In this document: positions 40,871-51,168 of the stretch, one piece after another | Position numbering within the stretch: position 1 is the stretch's first letter | Layout: each line of letters begins with the position of its first letter | DNA from: Kitagawia praeruptora | Lineage: Eukaryota; Streptophyta; Magnoliopsida; Apiales; Apiaceae | Assembly: GCA_037693485.1 (NCBI GenBank) | Contig: CM075354.1 | Location: 158,435,501 to 158,499,500, forward strand | Length of the DNA stretch: 64,000 nt | Direction: 5' to 3' | Notes under the pieces: generated by a model | Seen by the model: only the letters and a program-made list of their open reading frames with translations | What the model was told of the DNA's origin: nothing | Database searches by the model: none | Program-made: the position numbers and the translations under genes

Positions 40871-43800
40871 TCCATTAGAACGTTCTCAAACGCACTGCTG
40901 TTGCAGCCTGCAAGCGACGCTTTGAAGTGTAGGGCTTTCCCTCAAACTTTGTCAGGCATGGCTCAAAGATGGTATAGTCGGCTTCCTGCAAACTCAATTG
41001 GTTCCTTTAAGGAATTGAGTGCTGCTTTCATTAGTCAGTTTATCAGCGGAAGAACGCACGAGAAAAGCTCTGCCTCTCTTATGTATGTGGTACAAGGGAA
41101 GAACGAAAGTCTGAGAGACTATCTTAAGAGGTTCACCAAGGAGACTCTGAATATCACTGATCTGGACAATAAGGTTGCAATGGTAGCCTTGGAGCATGGT
41201 ACCACCGACCTATACTTTAAGAGATCATTGGCAAAGCATCCCCCGGAGAACATGGCTGATCTCCAACGAAGAGCTGATAAGTACATCAAGGCCGAGGATA
41301 GCACGAAGAAGGAAGTCACAGTAGGCAATGGTCAGGGGAACAATGATACAAAAAAGCGCAAGCAAGGGCAGGAGTACGACGCTAGGGACAAGTATCCCCG
41401 AACTAGCAAAGACTCTGACTCGCCACCAAAAAAGAGTTTGGGACCAAGGTTCTCCGATTATGCAAGGTTGAATGCCCCTAGAAGTCAAATCTTGTTGGAA
41501 ATTGAGAAGGATAAGGACTTCCGATGGCCAAAGCCACTCAGGGGAGACCCCGCAAAGAGGAACAAGGATCAATACTGTAGATTCCACCGAGATGTAGGAC
41601 ATGACACGGATGATTGCAGACAGTTGAAGGACGAGATCGAATTCTTGATCCGTAAGGGGAAGCTGAACAATTTCACAAAGGGTGGAGATCAAGGAACCCA
41701 AAGAGGGGATTACAACAGGAGAAACAATGACAGAAGGGATAATGATCGTGATCGTAGCACGCAGCCCCGAGGGCCAGTTATCAACATGATATGGGGAGGT
41801 CCGACAGCGGCCGGTACAACTCGAAACTCTCGAAAGGCATACGCAAGGGAGGTAATGCACATTGTGGGAGAGGCCCCGAAGCGTGCTAAAACCGAGATGG
41901 TAATTGGTTTCGATGATTCAGACCTGGAAGGGGTGAAGTTCCCCCATGATGACCCGTTGGTCATAACTCCTGTGATTGGAAATTCAGAAGTAAAACGAGT
42001 CTTGATAGACAATGGAGCTTCTGTGGATATTTTGTTTCATGATGCGTTTGTAAAGATGGGATACAACGACTCTCAATTGACCCCTGCAAACATGCCTATA
42101 TACGGATTTAATGGAGTGGAGTCCAACGTCGAAGGGACTATTCAGTTGCCCATGACTATTGGGCAGGAGCCTAAGGAGGCGACTCAGATGCTGAATTTCT
42201 TGGTGATTAAGGCAGCTTCAACATACAACGCAATCCTTGGAAGGACTGGGTTACATGCGTTTAAGGCTGTGGCCTCTTCCTATCATATGAAGATTAAGTT
42301 TCCGACTCGGAATGGTGTCGGAGAACAAAAAGGTGATCAGAAGATGGCAAGAAGTTGTTATGTAGCCGCTTTGAGGGCCGATGGAGTAGGGGGGCAGGTC
42401 CTTCCAATTGAAGACATGGATGTCCGTGACGATGAAGAACATAGAGGGAAGCCAGCAGAGGAATTGATTCCCATACCCCTAGAGCCGAATGATCCTGAAA
42501 AAGTTACTTATGTTGGAGCATCTCTGAAAGAACCCTTGAAGAGCAAGTTGATAGAATTCTTACAAAAGAATAGCGACGTGTTCGCTTGGACAGCAGCTGA
42601 TATGCCAGGGATTGACCCACAACTCATAACTCATAAGTTGAATGTTGACCCCAAGAGGAAGACAATAAAGCAGAAGAAGAGAAACTTTGCTCCGGAGAGG
42701 CAAGAGGCCATTAAGCAAGAAGTGGATAAGCTCTTGGAAGCTGGTTTCATTGAAGAAATTCAGTTTCCCGAATGGTTAGCAAACCCTGTAATGGTCAAAA
42801 AAGCGAATGGGAAGTGGAGGATGTGTATAGACTTCACCGACCTGAATGATGCATGTCCAAAAGATTGTTTCCCCCTTCCAAGGATTGACATGCTGATAGA
42901 TGCCACAGCTGGACATGAGATGTTAAGCTTCATGGATGGATTCAGCGGCTATAATCAGATTAAAATGCACAAAGATGACATTCCTAAGGTATCTTTCATA
43001 ACTGACTTTGGTGTCTTCTGTTATCTTGTTATGGCATTTGGTCTAAAGAATGCAGGAGCTACTTACCAACGCTTGGTGAATAAGATATTTGCCCATCTGA
43101 TTGGAAAAACCATGGAGGTATATGTTGATGACATGTTATTCAAGAGCCTACTCAAGGCTGATCATATTAAGCACCTCGAAGAGGCATTTGAAGTGCTGAG
43201 GCACCATAAGATGATGTTGAATCCCGCTAAGTGTGCCTTTGGCGTTGGATCTGGAAAGTTTTTAGGACTGATGGTTTCAAAGAGAGGCATTGAGGCCAAT
43301 CCTGACAAGATCAAGGCGATTTTAGACATGGAACCACCACGTTCGATAAGAGATGTGCAGAAGTTAACAGGCCGAGTAGCGGCCTTAGGGAGGTTCATCT
43401 CTAAATCTGGTGATAAGTGTTTACCTTTCTTTCAAACATTAAAGAAGGTAAAGAATTTTGAATGGACACCTGAAAGCCAAGAGGCCTTTGAGCAATTGAA
43501 GAAGTACATGGCAGAAGCCCCGCTGTTGGCCAAGCCTAGCATCGGAGAGACTCTTTATCTATACCTGGCGGTATCTGAGCAAGCATTGAGTGCCGTCCTC
43601 ATAAGGGAAGAGAACAAGGTTCAGAAACCTATATACTATGTGAGTAAGGTGTTGCATGGAGCTGAGTTGAACTATTCCACCATTGAGAAGTTTGCTTTAG
43701 CATTGGTAACGGCTTCAAGGAAACTACGACCTTATTTTCAGTCACACAAGATTGAAGTCCTGACGGACCAGCAGTTGAGAAGTATCTTGCACAGCCCTAA

Positions 43801-45709
43801 GGTCAGTGGAAGGTTAATTAAGTGGGCAATCGAACTCGGAGAATTTGACATTGCATATAAGCCTCGGACAGCCATCAAGGCTCAGGCATTAGCTGACTTC
43901 TTGGTTGAATGTACCATTGGCAATCAAGAAGTCGGGGGGCAGGAGATAGTAACCACCCCTGGAGATGAGAGTAAGGATGAAGTACCTGATCAGAAAGAGT
44001 ATTGGGTGCTCTATTTTGATGGAGCATCAAAAACAAAATCTAGTGGTGCAGGTTTGGTTTTGCAAAGCCCCGATGGGTTCACGGTTGAATACGCTTTGAA
44101 GTTGGACTTTCCTACAACCAACAATGAAGCTGAATATGAAGCATTAATAGCTGGATTGGGATTGGCCAGAGTCATGAGGGTCAAGAACCTCAAGGTGTGT
44201 GGAGATTCAAGACTGGTAGTCTCGCAAGTGAATGGTGAGTTTGAGGCCAAAGATGAAACTATGGCAAAATACCTCAGAGTCGTGAAAGCTGTTATGACTC
44301 AGTTTGAGGAGTGCTACCTGGAGCACATTCCTAGGGAAGAGAACGTGAAGGCCGATGCCCTCTCTAAGTTCGCTTCTTCTGAAATAGAGAATTATGCAGG
44401 TAGTGTTTACTTCCAGGTCTTGAAGGCCCCGACCATCAATTCTAAGTTGGTAGCACCTATCGATGTTGGAGGCTGTTGGATGGATCCTATTAAGGCTCAT
44501 CTAGAAACCGGATGGCTCCCTAATGATGCATTGGAGGCACGAAAATTGTCAGTGAGAGCATTAAGATATGCCTTGATTGAAGGCATCTTATACAAGAGAT
44601 CGTTTGTCATCCCGTATTTGAAGTGCCTAAGGCCCCAAGAGGCAAGAGAAGCACTGGAAGAAGTTCATGAAGGGATCTGTGGGCAGCACTTGGGGGGCAG
44701 AGCCTTAGCTCACAAGATTACCCGCCTGGGATTCTATTGGCCGGAGATGTTAGCAGATGCCCAGGATTATGTCAAGAAGTGTGATAGATGTCAGAAACAT
44801 GCCCCTGTGGTAAGGCAGCCGCCTGAAAGGTTAACCTCAATCAGCTCTCCCATTCCGTTTGCAATGTGGGGGATGGACATTCTTGGTCCTTTCCCCATGG
44901 CTTCAGCACAAAGGAAGTTTCTGATTGTCGCCATTGATTACTTCACTAAGTGGATTGAGGCTAAGCCTTTAGCCAAGATAACCACCAAACAAGTTTCCCA
45001 GTTCTTTTGGGAGAACGTAATCTGCAGGTATGGAATTCCCCGAATCCTTGTGACAGATAATGGGACACAATTCAACAATGAAGAGTTCAGAAAGTACTGT
45101 GAGGAAAATGCTATCGAGCTTCGTTTTACTTCGGTAGCTCACCCGCAAGCTAATGGACAGGCTGAGGTAGCCAATCGGATTATTCTTGATGGACTTAAGA
45201 AGAGGGTCGAACGATCGAGAAATACTTGGGTGGATGAATTACTGCCTATACTTTGGGCATATCGTACTACTTGCAAAGTAACAACTGGGGAAACCCCTTT
45301 CCTACTGGCTTATGGAGCCGAGGCAGTCGTACCACTAGAAGTCATGCATGCATCACCTAGAATTGAAGCATTCGAGCCAGAGACTAATGAAGAAGGCATG
45401 AGGCTCGCCTTAGATTTGATTGATGAAGTTAGGGACGAGGCAAATGCCAGAAATGCGGAGCATCAAAAGAAAGCATCTTTCTACTACAACCACAGGGTTA
45501 AGGAGAGGTTCTTTCAACAAGGTGACTTGGTTCTTAGGAAGATCGAGGCTTCTGGAGTTGGTCAGAAAGGAAAGTTAGCCCCAAACTGGGAAGGGCCGTA
45601 TCGAGTCAAGAAAACACTAGGACGAGGATCTTACAAACTGGAAACCTTGGACGGGGTTGAGGTGCCCCGGACTTGGCATGCATTGAACCTCAAGGTTTAC
45701 TATGTTTAA
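40871..45709 (+). CDS. gag-pol: Gypsy Gag-Pol polyprotein (Tat-like), N-terminus missing
   Basis: One open frame of about 1612 codons. Positions count from 40871. Gag core: DALKCRAFPQTLSGMAQRWY. Zinc-binding motif CRFHRDVGHDTDDC (about 236). Protease LIDNGASVDILF (about 380, DNG rather than DSG or DTG). RT has YVDDMLFKS (about 751), then RNase H 1 with LTDQQLRSIL. A second, archaeal-type RNase H follows, YFDGASKTKSSGAGLVL (about 1050). Integrase: zinc domain CDRCQKHAP, and the DDE residues in GMDILGPF, VTDNGTQF and GQAEVANR. It ends ALNLKVYYV. Integrase lies after RT/RNase H, which is Gypsy order. No stop or frameshift was seen. The true start is lost, since the frame runs on into antisense MULE DNA upstream; the extension to 40751 is not part of the protein. 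Confidence 0.92.
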   Translation, partial: SIRTFSNALLLQPASDALKCRAFPQTLSGMAQRWYSRLPANSIGSFKELSAAFISQFISGRTHEKSSASLMYVVQGKNESLRDYLKRFTKETLNITDLDNKVAMVALEHGTTDLYFKRSLAKHPPENMADLQRRADKYIKAEDSTKKEVTVGNGQGNNDTKKRKQGQEYDARDKYPRTSKDSDSPPKKSLGPRFSDYARLNAPRSQILLEIEKDKDFRWPKPLRGDPAKRNKDQYCRFHRDVGHDTDDCRQLKDEIEFLIRKGKLNNFTKGGDQGTQRGDYNRRNNDRRDNDRDRSTQPRGPVINMIWGGPTAAGTTRNSRKAYAREVMHIVGEAPKRAKTEMVIGFDDSDLEGVKFPHDDPLVITPVIGNSEVKRVLIDNGASVDILFHDAFVKMGYNDSQLTPANMPIYGFNGVESNVEGTIQLPMTIGQEPKEATQMLNFLVIKAASTYNAILGRTGLHAFKAVASSYHMKIKFPTRNGVGEQKGDQKMARSCYVAALRADGVGGQVLPIEDMDVRDDEEHRGKPAEELIPIPLEPNDPEKVTYVGASLKEPLKSKLIEFLQKNSDVFAWTAADMPGIDPQLITHKLNVDPKRKTIKQKKRNFAPERQEAIKQEVDKLLEAGFIEEIQFPEWLANPVMVKKANGKWRMCIDFTDLNDACPKDCFPLPRIDMLIDATAGHEMLSFMDGFSGYNQIKMHKDDIPKVSFITDFGVFCYLVMAFGLKNAGATYQRLVNKIFAHLIGKTMEVYVDDMLFKSLLKADHIKHLEEAFEVLRHHKMMLNPAKCAFGVGSGKFLGLMVSKRGIEANPDKIKAILDMEPPRSIRDVQKLTGRVAALGRFISKSGDKCLPFFQTLKKVKNFEWTPESQEAFEQLKKYMAEAPLLAKPSIGETLYLYLAVSEQALSAVLIREENKVQKPIYYVSKVLHGAELNYSTIEKFALALVTASRKLRPYFQSHKIEVLTDQQLRSILHSPKVSGRLIKWAIELGEFDIAYKPRTAIKAQALADFLVECTIGNQEVGGQEIVTTPGDESKDEVPDQKEYWVLYFDGASKTKSSGAGLVLQSPDGFTVEYALKLDFPTTNNEAEYEALIAGLGLARVMRVKNLKVCGDSRLVVSQVNGEFEAKDETMAKYLRVVKAVMTQFEECYLEHIPREENVKADALSKFASSEIENYAGSVYFQVLKAPTINSKLVAPIDVGGCWMDPIKAHLETGWLPNDALEARKLSVRALRYALIEGILYKRSFVIPYLKCLRPQEAREALEEVHEGICGQHLGGRALAHKITRLGFYWPEMLADAQDYVKKCDRCQKHAPVVRQPPERLTSISSPIPFAMWGMDILGPFPMASAQRKFLIVAIDYFTKWIEAKPLAKITTKQVSQFFWENVICRYGIPRILVTDNGTQFNNEEFRKYCEENAIELRFTSVAHPQANGQAEVANRIILDGLKKRVERSRNTWVDELLPILWAYRTTCKVTTGETPFLLAYGAEAVVPLEVMHASPRIEAFEPETNEEGMRLALDLIDEVRDEANARNAEHQKKASFYYNHRVKERFFQQGDLVLRKIEASGVGQKGKLAPNWEGPYRVKKTLGRGSYKLETLDGVEVPRTWHALNLKVYYV

Positions 45710-46088
45710 GCTCTCCTAAAAAGGACCTAGCTTTTTGCCTATGTAATAGAAGTAGAAATAAGGTCGATGAAACCATTCCAAGTTTTTAAACTTGAGATAT
45801 TGGAAATAGAGTATTTATGTAAGGGCTGTGCCCGTTTCTTCATATTAATAAGACTATCATACATTTTCGCATAAGATACGAACTCTACTCATTGATATTT
45901 ATGCACAAAATGCTAGACTACACATGCGAGTATAAATAAGCTGAGAACATTAAGGACAATGGATTATGAATTTAAAAGTTATGCCTGAAGGCAGAATACA
46001 TAACCAACTAGTTCAAAATAAGTTAACGGAAATACAAAGTCATGCCTGAAGGCAGAGTGCATAAATAGAAAGATAAAGATGTCCGCTA
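45710..46088 (+). other. Spacer between gag-pol and the antisense gene
   Basis: No ORF. A 'TATGCCTGAAGGCAGA' motif occurs twice (45979 and 46040). It probably holds the 3' UTRs of both convergent units. Confidence 0.5.
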
Positions 46089-47870
46089 CTAAGCATCCCC
46101 AGTGTGCTCATCCTCTCCGGCTGCACCAGGGTGAGCAGAGGAATCTGGCTCTAGGATCCTCTCATCATCCTCTGGGTCCTCCTCCCGTGTGTCCTGCACT
46201 GCCAAGGCCATAGGAGCATGAGGGCTAGGGAAGTCTGAAACACTAAGGGTGCCAGGAAATCTCCTAGTAACCTCAGCAAGAGCTTCATCCCATCCCTGAG
46301 TAAACTGATAAGGGAATAGAGAGTCGTCGTGCTTCTCCATGAAGCCCATATACTCCTGGGAGGCAAGGTATTCGTCAATCAGGTCGTCCTTGTCCTTCCT
46401 GAGAGAGACATTTTCAGCCTGAGACTCTAAAAGCTCTTTTTCCCTCCTCGCTAAAGTGGCCTTGACAGAGCCCAGTTCATCCTGGGAGTCATCAAACTTG
46501 GCCTTGTAAGTCTCGTAGTTGGAACGCCAAGTCTTAGCTTGGAATACGACTCCCTGGAAGTTGGCATTAGCCTGCAAAAGACAAAGTTAAAACCACGGTT
46601 CAGGTGACAAAACAAGTATATAAAAGAGTGGATAGGAGGGAGCTTACAGCTGCGAAGGCCTGAGCTCCAGCACTCTCAGCTCCTTCAAGAGTGGAGCCAG
46701 ATACATAGTCTTTGAAGTCACCAGGGGTGATGGAGTGATAGGACCAATCCATAGCATGCTTGCAGTCTCCAACAATGGAGTCTTTCTTCCTAATACCCCA
46801 GTTGGGGCGCCAAGCACTCCTGGAGGAGCCATCTACCTCCTCAACATCAGCCACATGGGGCCTCAAGTAGGCATCCGAGGCTGTTGGGGCTCGAGGATCT
46901 TTCCCTGAACGAGCCCTTTTCAGCCTGGCAGTGTCCCCATCTTCTGGCTCATTGGTCTTGTTGATAAAAGCTGCAGCTGCAATTACAAAGCAAAAAAACA
47001 AATAATGGGTATGAGATAATCATATTCAAATAAAGGAATGCAAAAAGAAAGGAAATTACCCTTATTGCCCACTCGGGAAAGTCCCAAAGTCTTAAGTTGG
47101 AACTCATTCAGGAGATCCCAAGCCATAGTAGAATAATTATCTTTGATGAGCTCCTGGTAGGCAAGGGTCTCTTCCTCATTCAGCTCAATGTCATTGGCAC
47201 TTCCATCTACTACCTTACCAAAGGTACTACGAAAAACATTGCCCCAATCTCCACCATCCCATATCAAGTACATAAACTCCTTCTTCCACTTTGGGTTGGA
47301 GTCAGGAATAGATTGGGGGTGAAAGATTGGAGGAGTAGAAGAACGGTGACTAATGTAAACCCAACCCGGGGTAGATTCAGCAGAATTTTTAAATTGAAAT
47401 ATTTTTCTAAAAAGAGCTACAGAAAGAGGGAATTTGTTTTTAAGGCAAAGGACCAGAAAACAGTTGATCACCCTCCAAGAATTGGGAGGAAGTTGACAAG
47501 GGTTAACTCCTACATCTGCTAAAAGCCTAGGGATAAACTCATGAAAAGGGAATCGAACCCCTGCAACAATGGCACCCCTATAAATACAAAGTGCATTGGG
47601 GCGCCAATGGCAAGATCGATCCCCAGGTTCAGCTGGGATAAGCCTATAGGGATATTCTATTTTATACATCCTATTATAGTCAGTGATTTTTTCTATGTCA
47701 TGGAAAATGTTGCTATGATTATAGGAATCAAGGTGTGACAAGGATGGAAAATCTTCTTTACGATTTAAAATCATATCCTGTAAACTCATGGAGGAAGAAC
47801 GAATGGTGATACCTCTTTTTGAGGCCACTTGCAGTTTCTGGAAACGTTGAGTAGCACGATCTTCAGCCAT
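46089..47870 (-). CDS. Antisense spliced gene of the Gypsy element (540 aa, 3 exons)
   Basis: Exons on the minus strand: 47870-47060, 46976-46648 and 46571-46089, each joined by GT/AG introns (46977-47059 and 46572-46647). Spliced length is 1623 nt, exactly 541 codons including the stop, with reading frame kept at both junctions. The protein starts MAEDRATQRFQKLQVASKRG. Its first exon has FHEFIPRLLADVG and LPPNSWRVINCFLVLCLKNK, like the 'putative gypsy type transposon' domain found in antisense ORFs of Tat elements. Exon 2 is basic then mixed. Exon 3 has a coiled coil (YETYKAKFDDSQDELGSVKA) and an acidic tail ending EDEHTGDA. Function is unknown. The intact frame suggests recent selection or youth. 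Confidence 0.75.
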
Positions 47871-49571
47871 TTCTTCAAATCTTCAAAGAAAAATTATGAT
47901 CTGCAAAGAACAAAAGAAGTTTTTAGAACAATCTTCAAATCTTCAAAGGAAGTGAAGGAAAAACCCAGAAAAAAGGCAATCTTCAAACTAAAAAAACTAG
48001 AAATTCTGGAAAATACCTTGAGTGTTCTTCAAATCTTCAACAGTAACTGGAAAGTTTATGGAAAAATTCCAGAAAACCTTGAGCAATCTTCAAATCTTCA
48101 AAGATTTTAAGAGAAATCACCAGAAAACTGGAAGGATGCCTTCGAATCCTCAAAGAACGAGGATCAAACTCAGATTCTTCAAAGGAAATTTCTTAAAGAG
48201 CTTTGAGACTCTAGAGAGAACTTTTAGAAGAGAAAATTTTTAGAAACTTTTGTGATGAAATGGAAATGAAAGCCTTGGCCTTTATATAGGCAGAAATAGG
48301 GCATTTCAACCGGTTAGGGAGAATGTCAACCGGCTATAGCCTATTGGAAACTATTATGGGCTATCAACACAAATTGGGCTCTAAAAAGCCCAAACAACAC
48401 CAGGCCTGTTAAGGCCCAAGTCAAAGTCGATTAGGGCTTCAATAAGAAGAACCCAAACATGTGATTAGGGTCCACTAGGAGAAGCCCCAAGTTCTGATGA
48501 GCCTAAAGCCCAATAGTGTCAAGGATATGATTCTTGGACTCAGTCTTAGCTAAGATTGAAGGCTTAGAAAAGCCCACTCAATTTAAGGCCCAAAAGGTTT
48601 TGAAGGCCCACTGTTAGGGTGGTAGGAGGTCGACAGCCACGACCTCGTTTTTCAATTCAAATCCGAGCTCGATCAAACGACCTCGAAAGTCAAGAAAAAA
48701 CCCAATTCAAGGTCGAAAATAAACTGGTGCTAGCTCGTAAGTTTGAGGTCGAAAAAGAATAGAAAGTCACCAAAAATCTATACGACTTGAAACCCATTTT
48801 GAGGTCGTTATAACAGGGTTTGAAGTCGTAGGTCTGAGGTCGAATTTGTACTAGGAATTCAAGAAAAACCACACGACCTGGGACCCTTTTAAGGTTGTTT
48901 TTTCTTTTATTGAGATCGTTAATTTGAGGTCGAAACTGAACTGAGAAACATGGGAAGTCCTTTCGACCTGGGACTCATTCGAGGTCGAAATTGCATTGAA
49001 TTGAGGTCGCAGGCTCCTGGTCGAAAAACAACTGTAAAATGAGCTCGAAGCCCACGACCTGGAACACTTTGAGCTTGGAATTTGAGCTCGAAAATGAGCT
49101 GAAGAAAAGAGAGACAGAATTAAATTCCGAAAATTCCAGAAAAGTAGAAAAATAATTTTTATAATTATTTTATGCATGAAGCACAATTTAATATTTTTGA
49201 TTGATATGTCAAAAATAAAGAAAAATACCCGTGGGTACCAGAAAAATCCTAAAAATTTAGGAGAAATATGAAAAAATATGAGGAATTTTATTAATAATTC
49301 CTTAAATTAAAAGGGCAAATTTCAATAACAAAAGTTGTTCGAAAAAATTGTTTAGCCTCGAATAAGGCAAATCGTCGTAAATGTGTAGGTCGCTCCACAC
49401 TTTACATTCAAGGCGATACATGTGAAACACTAGTGTAAATTAAAATCCCTATATAAGGGTAGGAAAAATAAGAGGTCCCAGGTAAGGGATAAAAACGACC
49501 CCTAGTCTCGAAAAAGGCAATTATAACTTCTACGAAAACCTGATCAGTTTTCCTAGAAGTTGGGGGGCAAA
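47871..49571 (+). other. Non-coding tract before the 3' LTR
   Basis: Holds the 5' leader of the antisense gene (47871-48280), full of 'AATCTTCAAATCTTCAAAG' repeats, then GA/TC-rich sequence with many 'GAGGTCGAAA' and 'CGACCTGGGAC' motifs (48620-49110). The PPT ending GGGGGGCAAA is at 49559-49571. No gene beyond chance ORFs. Confidence 0.6.
48281..48290 (-). promoter_or_regulatory. TATA-like box of the antisense gene
   Basis: On the minus strand CCTATATAAA lies about 410 bases upstream of the antisense ATG, followed by a pyrimidine-containing leader. It is the best TATA candidate on that side. It is inferred, not proven. Confidence 0.5.
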
Positions 49572-50066
49572 TGATATGGGCTAAAAGTAAGCCCTAAGGA
49601 CACATTTAATGTGGCATTAATTAGACCTAGAATGGTCCAAATGTGGGGCCCACCAGATGGGCCCGAACTCCAATTATAATATTAATTTCGTAATTAATAT
49701 TTGGGGGTAGTTAACAGCTGGGAGATACAAGTCAGATAAGGACGTTATCCCTACGAAAAGTAACCTCCAAGCCACACAATAATACAAGGAAACTGACTCC
49801 TACAAGGAAGGAGTCTAGAACCTTCCTCAAGGATGACTTGCCCACCAAGTCTCCTAACCCTACCCTAATTCTAAGGCTTCTCAGCCTATATAAAGGGTCA
49901 GACCCCTCAACCTAGAACTACGTTTTATTGGCTTGATTCTCTTAATACAGAGATACGTAGGCATTCTGTGAGGACCGTTTAAGTCTCGAACGCAGAAGCA
50001 GCCATTAAAGCACGAAGCTCACGAACCCTAGCCGCAATCTAATAGCCTCGTTTTTATTCCACAACA
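49572..50066 (+). mobile_element. 3' LTR of the Tat-like Gypsy element
   Basis: A 495-bp LTR starting TGATATGGGCTAAAAG right after the PPT and ending TTCCACAACA. The TATA box CTATATAAAG is at 49886-49895. A 'TTGGCTTGAT' block and 'GATACGTAGGCA' downstream of it are shared with the LTRs at 1-393 and 54903. No 5' partner in the window, so the duplication cannot be tested. Confidence 0.75.
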
Positions 50067-50462
50067 GTTATTTTATTAAATAAAATTGATCGTAGTATTT
50101 TTAGAAAATGAGAAATTAATGTTACTCGTGATATTTCTAGAAAAAAAGGAATTTAATTAGAAAAAATAAAGAAGATGATATGTTTTTAGCTGAAAAGGTA
50201 ATCGGTTAATTAATAATATTATAATTTTATAATTTTATTTTTATTAAATAGAATCGCCCGTGATAATTTTAAAAACAAAGGTTTTAGTTAGAGAAAATTA
50301 AAAATGTAACTTGTTTTGGCTGAAAAAGGTAACCCATAATATAACTGGAAGATATTTTAGTTAGAGAAAAGATAAAAAGTAACTGAAAAAGTTAATTGAA
50401 TAGTTAATAGTAATTATAATACATTTTTTAGTTAAATAAAATATAAAAGATATTGAAGTACA
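50067..50462. other. AT-rich intergenic DNA
   Basis: Repeats of 'TTTTAGTTAGAGAAAA' and related AT-rich words. No gene seen. Confidence 0.5.
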
Positions 50463-50635
50463 GTACTTCAAACAATATTGAAGTATGTTTGCAAATTCAT
50501 ACTATCTAAATTGTAATTTACTGTCCGAAATTGAATTATTAATAATTATATAGAACGGAATATTGCATCCAGTTCGAAGCTCTCCCACACTCTGTTTACC
50601 AAGGGAGATGAAGGTAGGTTTACTTTTAGCCTCTA

Positions 50636-50915
50636 CAACAACATGTTGGTGCAGTGGTTGAGCCACTGGCCTCCTTTGAAGGAGGTCGGGGGTTCGACTC
50701 CTGCGTGTGCGTGAGTTTCCTAGTTTGTATTAGGTTTCCTTTCTGTATTTGTGTATCTGTATTTGTGTTTCTGTATTTGTAATTCTGTACTTGGCCGGGG
50801 GTCCTTCGGAAACAGCCTCCCTATTGTATAGGGGCATGGTCTGCGTACATCTACCCTCCTCAGACACCACTTTGAGTGGTATTATAACTGAGTAAGTCTT
50901 GTTTGTTTTTATATA
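50636..50915 (+). mobile_element. tRNA-derived SINE, Au-like
   Basis: A-box-like TGGTGCAGTGGTTGAGCC at 50647, B box GGTTCGACTCC at 50691-50701, then a body with GGGGCATGGTCTGCGTACAT and ACCCTCCTCAGACACC, ending in a T-rich tail. It is absent from the paralogous position near 35555. Ends are approximate and no clean duplication was seen. Confidence 0.85.
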
Positions 50916-51168
50916 GACAGCTTCGCCTTTGGTGATTTCATCTGCGTCCACTCATCAAACGCCATTGTGATGTTTGTCCCTTCTATGCAAACTAGTCTGT
51001 TTATGGACTATATATAGTCTATGCAATGTCGTCAAAGATCTGATCGAATATGGTATCAAACTACAGCCACAGGCTTTTACTTATATCATTCAACCAGACA
51101 CGTCAGGAAATACCATTGCAGCTAATAGGTTCACTAGTCTAGCTAATGTGCCGCATGTAATTAAGTTA

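Larger units (their letters stand above)
40871..50066 (+). mobile_element. Tat-like Gypsy retrotransposon, 5' truncated
   Basis: Gag-pol, an antisense three-exon gene, a long non-coding tract and a 3' LTR are present in that order. The 5' LTR, PBS and the start of gag are missing: Gag sequence begins in mid-domain at about 40871, joined to a MULE. The extra RNase H and the antisense ORF point to the Tat lineage of Ty3/Gypsy. Confidence 0.85.

Noticed and set aside
50640..50720. A functional tRNA gene at the SINE head
   Set aside because: A and B boxes are present, but the sequence does not fold as a complete cloverleaf by eye and continues into an Au-like SINE body.
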